From positions 51,988 through 68,373 of the forward strand of contig DDGE01000056.1 in assembly GCA_002337545.1 (NCBI GenBank): a DNA stretch of 16,386 bases, read 5' to 3'. The position numbers were made by a program, and so were the translations under genes. This DNA comes from Phycisphaerales bacterium UBA1910. Its GTDB lineage: Bacteria; Planctomycetota; Phycisphaerae; Phycisphaerales; UBA1924. Below, one piece after another: positions 16,088-16,386 of the stretch. The notes below the pieces were generated by a model that made no database searches, was not told where the DNA came from, and was given only the letters and a program-made list of their open reading frames with translations. Each line of letters starts with the position of its first letter. Within the stretch, counting starts at the first letter, position 1.

Positions 16088-16386
16088 ATGGCATCTCGCG
16101 TCAACACACGATTCGTGATTCTCCTGATCGTCGGCGTCATCGCCCTGCTGGGCATGGTTTTCGCCGCGTATACGGTCGCGTTCAAGAGCGCCGCGGACAA
16201 TATCCGAGAGGGTGAGCGGCTACTCGCGGAAGGGAATGTGAAGCAGGCCGAGCGTGCGTTCTCGAAGGCGGTCAACAAAGACGCGACCAATGTCGAGTAC
16301 CTCGATCGGTGGATCGAATCGCTTGAGATGCTTGTGCCTGAAACGGAGACAGAATACCGCGATCGGTTCAACAAGGACCTGTCCGG
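16088..16386 (+). CDS. Membrane-anchored TPR-type protein, 5' part only
   Basis: The gene runs off the window; 99 complete codons are seen. The start is the ATG at 16088 behind GAGGA at 16075-16079. An N-terminal hydrophobic helix (about 9-28: FVILLIVGVIALLGMVFAAY) suggests a membrane anchor or uncleaved signal. Residues 33-70 read as a tetratricopeptide-like pair of helices (IREGERLLAEGNVKQAERAFSKAVNKD). TPR proteins are common in exosortase/EPS loci, where they may act as scaffolds. It follows EpsI by 111 bases on the same strand, so it may belong to the same transcript. Total length and full domain content are unknown. Confidence 0.8.
   Translation, partial: MASRVNTRFVILLIVGVIALLGMVFAAYTVAFKSAADNIREGERLLAEGNVKQAERAFSKAVNKDATNVEYLDRWIESLEMLVPETETEYRDRFNKDLS

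Noticed and set aside
15973..16374. 133-codon open frame on the minus strand
   Set aside because: Antisense to the TPR-type gene, which has a good ribosome-binding site and membrane helix in the forward frame.
1..16386. tRNA, rRNA, CRISPR, transposon or prophage sequences
   Set aside because: I looked for tandem repeats, transposase motifs, terminal inverted repeats and tRNA-like folds and saw none.

Overview
The window looks like a GC-rich chromosome segment from a planctomycete, most likely class Phycisphaerae. The pointers are two short-leader pilin-like proteins, one of the planctomycete DUF1559/H-X9-DG style, an ECF sigma factor coupled to an RskA-like anti-sigma factor, a large coiled-coil membrane protein, and an exosortase/EpsI pair beside a polysaccharide export lipoprotein. 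No rRNA, tRNA, CRISPR array, insertion sequence or phage gene was seen. The lineage is an inference; no marker gene fixes it.

Layout. Bases 49-1956 (minus strand) hold a DUF1559-like pilin and a secreted cyclophilin. Bases 2383-3926 (plus) hold the sigma/anti-sigma pair, closed by a strong intrinsic terminator at 3956-3990. Bases 4009-6534 (minus) encode an 841-residue protein: a very long cytoplasmic coiled coil followed by a C-terminal two-TM, Wzz/GumC-like module. From 6785 to 11958 come single-gene units in alternating orientation: aldose 1-epimerase (+), GspG/H-like pseudopilin (-), EVE-domain protein (+), HD-GYP protein (-), secreted S41 peptidase (+) and lipoyl synthase (-). Three of the convergent pairs end 0-6 bases apart.

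The right end, from 12270, begins a probable exopolysaccharide/exosortase locus: Wza-like export lipoprotein, exosortase, EpsI-family protein (start and stop overlapping with the exosortase) and a TPR-type membrane protein cut by the window edge. The export lipoprotein would form the outer-membrane exit. The exosortase and EpsI would sort C-terminally tagged surface proteins, a function usually linked to EPS. The Wzz-like coiled-coil protein about 6 kb away could be a chain-length or export partner, but that link is inference.

The most unusual signal is compositional. Reading all 16,386 bases, I found no occurrence of the palindrome ACGT, although ACGA, ACGC and ACGG are all common and several tens of ACGT sites would be expected from base composition. 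Asp, Asn, His and Tyr codons before Val codons take T in third position, as this avoidance requires. This suggests strong selection or mutation against ACGT, such as a restriction or methylation system acting genome-wide.
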